Below are positions 4,610 to 6,828 of a DNA stretch of 6,828 bases, in pieces; positions within the stretch are counted from its first letter, which is position 1, and the number at the start of each line of letters is the position of its first letter. This stretch comes from Caulobacteraceae bacterium (GTDB taxonomy: Bacteria > Pseudomonadota > Alphaproteobacteria > Caulobacterales > Caulobacteraceae): positions 1 through 6,828 of the forward strand of contig CANMXH010000121.1 in the NCBI GenBank assembly GCA_947501315.1, written 5' to 3'. Below the pieces are notes generated by a model. That model was not told the DNA's origin. It saw nothing but the letters and a program-made list of their open reading frames with translations, and did no database searches. Position numbers and translations under genes: made by a program.

Positions 4610-6828
4610 ATGTTCGCCAGGATCGCCAGTTTCGAATTCCGCTACCAGCTGCGCCAGCCGGCCTTCTGGGTCATCGCCATCGTCTTCGGCCTGCTGGCCT
4701 TCGGCGCGGTCGCCAGCGACAATGTCTCGCTCGGCTCCGGCGGCAATGTTCTGAAGAACGCACCCTACGCCCTGGCCGGCGCCCACATCGTCTTCAACGT
4801 CTTCTTCATGCTGGCGACGACCGCGATCGTCGCCAATGTGGTGGCGCGGGACACCCAGACCGGCTTCGGGCCGATGATCATGTCGACCCGGATTACCAAG
4901 GGTGCCTATCTCTACGGGCGTTTCTTCGGGGCCTTCGCTGCGGTCGCCCTGTGCTACATGAGCATCGCCATCGGCACCCTGCTTGGCACCTTCATGCCCT
5001 GGGTCGATCCCGAGACGATCGGACCGCTGCGTCCGGGCGACTATGCCTACGCCTACCTCGTATTCGGCCTGACCGGCCTGTTCCTGACCTCGGCCCTGTT
5101 CTTCATGCTGGCCACGATCACGCGGTCGATGATGGCCACCTATATCGGCGTGGTCGCGGTGCTGATCGCCTATCTGGCCTCGACCGGCGTACTGGGCTCG
5201 CGGCCGGAATTCGAGGTCGCCATGGCCTGGGCCGAGCCATTCGGCTCGGGCGCCTATGGTCTGGTCACCAAATACTGGACCGCTGTCGAGCGGAACACGC
5301 TCAACGCCCCTCTCGAAGGCGTCCTGTTGTGGAACCGGGTGATCTGGACCGCGGTCGGCGCGGTCTTCCTCGCCGCTGCCTATGTGCTGTACCGGCCGTC
5401 GCCGCGCGGGGCCAAGCCCAGGAAGCAGGAGCGTCTCAAGGCACTGGTAGAGAAGGACGTTGTCGTCACGCCCGTCGGTGCCCTGCCGCGCCCGAGCTAT
5501 GGCTTCGTCAGCGGCCTGACCCAGCTGTGGTCCCGGGCCGTGTTCGAGACGGTGCTGGTGTTCAGGAGCCCGGCCTATGTGGTGCTGGTCCTGCTGGCCA
5601 TGGCCTTCGCCGTGGCGAGCCTGTTCTTCACCGGAGAGATCTATGGTGCGCCCATCCTGCTGGTGACGCGCGTGGTCATCACGGGCCTGACCGGGACCTT
5701 CGGGCTGATATCGATCGTCATCGCCATCTACTATTCGGGCGAGCTGGTCTGGCGGGACCGGGACCGCAAGGTGCACGAGATCATCGATGCCTCGTCGACG
5801 CCGGACTGGACCTTTCTGGTCCCCAAGACCCTGGCCCTGGCCCTGGTGTTGATCTCGACCCTGCTGATCGGCGTCCTCGCCGGCGTGGTGACCCAGACGA
5901 TCAAGGGATACACCGACTTTGAGCTGGGCAAATACCTGCTCTGGTATGTGTTCCCGCAGTCGCTGAGCTTCCTGCTTCTGGCCGTTCTGGCGATCTTCAT
6001 CCAGGCGCTGTCGCCCAATAAATTTGTCGGCTGGGCGATCATGGTCGTCTATCTGATCTCGACGCTGGTGCTGTCGAACCTCGGCTTCGACCACATCCTT
6101 TACCGCTACGGTGCCGGCATCGGCGTGCCCTTGTCGGACATGAACGGCCGGGGTGATTTCGCGGGCTTCGCGGCCTGGCTGGACGCCTACTGGAGCGCTT
6201 TCGCCGTCATCCTGCTGGTGCTGGCCTATGGCCTGTGGCGGCGCGGGACCGAGACCCGTCTGTGGCCGCGCCTGAAGCGGCTGCCGCACCGGCTTAAGGG
6301 GCCCGCGGGCCTGATCGGCGGCGCGGCCCTGGCGGCCTTCGTCGGCCTCGGCGTCTTCATCTACATGAACACCAATGTCTGGAATGAGTACCGGACCCAG
6401 GCCCAGCAGGAGGCCGAGCAGGTCGCTTATGAGAAGGCCCTGCTGCGCTACGAGACCACGCCCCAGCCCTCGGTGGCCGATGTGCGGCTGGTCATGGACC
6501 TGCGCCCGCATCAGCCGAAACTGACCACGCGCGGAACCTATGTGCTGGTCAACAATACCGGGGCACCCCTGCCCGAGGTCCACCTGCGCTGGACCGCCGA
6601 TCTGGATATGGTCAGCCTGACCGTTGAGGGCGCGACCGTCGCCCGCGAATGGGAGGATTTCGATTACCGGATCTACCGCTTCGCCACACCGATGCAGCCC
6701 GGCGAGCGTCGCGCCGTTGCCTTCGAGACCGTGCTGGAGCAGCGAGGTTTCCGGGCCAGCGGTAACACCACCCGACTGGTCGACAACGGCACCTTCGTGA
6801 ACAACATGGAGTTCGCGCCGATGATCGG
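4610..6828 (+). CDS. ABC-2-like permease fused to M1-family aminopeptidase (3'-truncated by window)
   Basis: The frame is open for 739 codons from ATG 4610 to the window end, with GAGGAA (4598-4603) as ribosome-binding site overlapping the ATPase stop. Two membrane modules are visible. Module 1 has helices near 18-36, 57-79, 103-128, 146-170, 174-193 and 245-262. Module 2 has helices near 319-340, 350-376, 403-428, 443-466, 471-490 and 524-543. A thirteenth helix lies at about 564-586. Module 2 contains SGELVWRDRDRKVHEIIDA (376-394), typical of these permeases. Basic stretches at 262-277 and 543-563 fit the cytoplasm, so the soluble part after 587 should be periplasmic. Residues about 620-739 (DVRLVMDLRPHQPKLTTRG...GTYVLVNNTG) resemble the N-terminal beta domain of M1 aminopeptidases. 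The zinc motif HExxH would lie past the window, so peptidase activity cannot be confirmed. The architecture is known from Alphaproteobacteria as a permease/M1 fusion of about 1,200 residues. The role is not established to my knowledge. Confidence 0.85.
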   Translation, partial: MFARIASFEFRYQLRQPAFWVIAIVFGLLAFGAVASDNVSLGSGGNVLKNAPYALAGAHIVFNVFFMLATTAIVANVVARDTQTGFGPMIMSTRITKGAYLYGRFFGAFAAVALCYMSIAIGTLLGTFMPWVDPETIGPLRPGDYAYAYLVFGLTGLFLTSALFFMLATITRSMMATYIGVVAVLIAYLASTGVLGSRPEFEVAMAWAEPFGSGAYGLVTKYWTAVERNTLNAPLEGVLLWNRVIWTAVGAVFLAAAYVLYRPSPRGAKPRKQERLKALVEKDVVVTPVGALPRPSYGFVSGLTQLWSRAVFETVLVFRSPAYVVLVLLAMAFAVASLFFTGEIYGAPILLVTRVVITGLTGTFGLISIVIAIYYSGELVWRDRDRKVHEIIDASSTPDWTFLVPKTLALALVLISTLLIGVLAGVVTQTIKGYTDFELGKYLLWYVFPQSLSFLLLAVLAIFIQALSPNKFVGWAIMVVYLISTLVLSNLGFDHILYRYGAGIGVPLSDMNGRGDFAGFAAWLDAYWSAFAVILLVLAYGLWRRGTETRLWPRLKRLPHRLKGPAGLIGGAALAAFVGLGVFIYMNTNVWNEYRTQAQQEAEQVAYEKALLRYETTPQPSVADVRLVMDLRPHQPKLTTRGTYVLVNNTGAPLPEVHLRWTADLDMVSLTVEGATVAREWEDFDYRIYRFATPMQPGERRAVAFETVLEQRGFRASGNTTRLVDNGTFVNNMEFAPMI

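Noticed and set aside
3622..4611. Minus-strand open frame of 329 codons opposite the ABC ATPase
   Set aside because: Also in codon register with the sense gene and of low-complexity composition; the sense strand carries every ABC motif.
4574..6583. Minus-strand open frame of 669 codons opposite the permease/aminopeptidase gene
   Set aside because: It is in exact codon register with the real gene, which avoids TTA, CTA and TCA, so the antisense frame stays open automatically. Its translation is rich in Gln, Asp, Gly, Arg and His with no domain or membrane pattern.

Overview
The window is GC-rich DNA with strong avoidance of TTA, CTA and TCA codons. Its gene content fits an alphaproteobacterium, most likely in Caulobacterales (a Brevundimonas, Caulobacter or Phenylobacterium type). 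This rests on an RsaD/RsaE-like type I secretion pair and on a permease fused to an M1 aminopeptidase, an architecture I know mainly from this class. The genus cannot be fixed from the sequence alone. Gene content looks chromosomal: I see no transposase, integrase, tRNA, rRNA or CRISPR array.

Layout from left to right. Positions 1-141 hold the C-terminus of a plus-strand gene that looks like malate synthase G. Positions 138-292 hold a telomere-like heptamer array (TTAGGGC on the left; CCCTAAG, CCCCAAG and CCCCAAA on the right). It separates that gene from a convergent minus-strand operon and supplies the malate synthase stop codon. Positions 3494 to 301 on the minus strand encode a type I secretion ABC transporter and, overlapping it by ATGA, its HlyD-type membrane fusion protein. 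Neither an RTX or S-layer substrate nor the outer-membrane channel is present in the window.

Positions 3495-3720 form a divergent regulatory region with several dyads and short direct repeats. Position 3721 onward, on the plus strand, carries an ABC ATPase. Ten bases after it comes a very large open frame (4610 to the window end, 739 codons without a stop): two ABC-2-like membrane modules, an extra membrane helix, and the beginning of an M1-aminopeptidase-like domain. The catalytic part lies beyond the window edge.

How the genes work together: the minus-strand pair should form the inner-membrane and periplasmic parts of a one-step protein exporter that recruits a TolC-like channel encoded elsewhere. 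The plus-strand pair should form a separate ATP-driven membrane complex. Charge distribution places its peptidase domain in the periplasm, so ATP hydrolysis in the cytoplasm may be coupled to peptide handling outside the inner membrane. This second system is the least understood part of the window.
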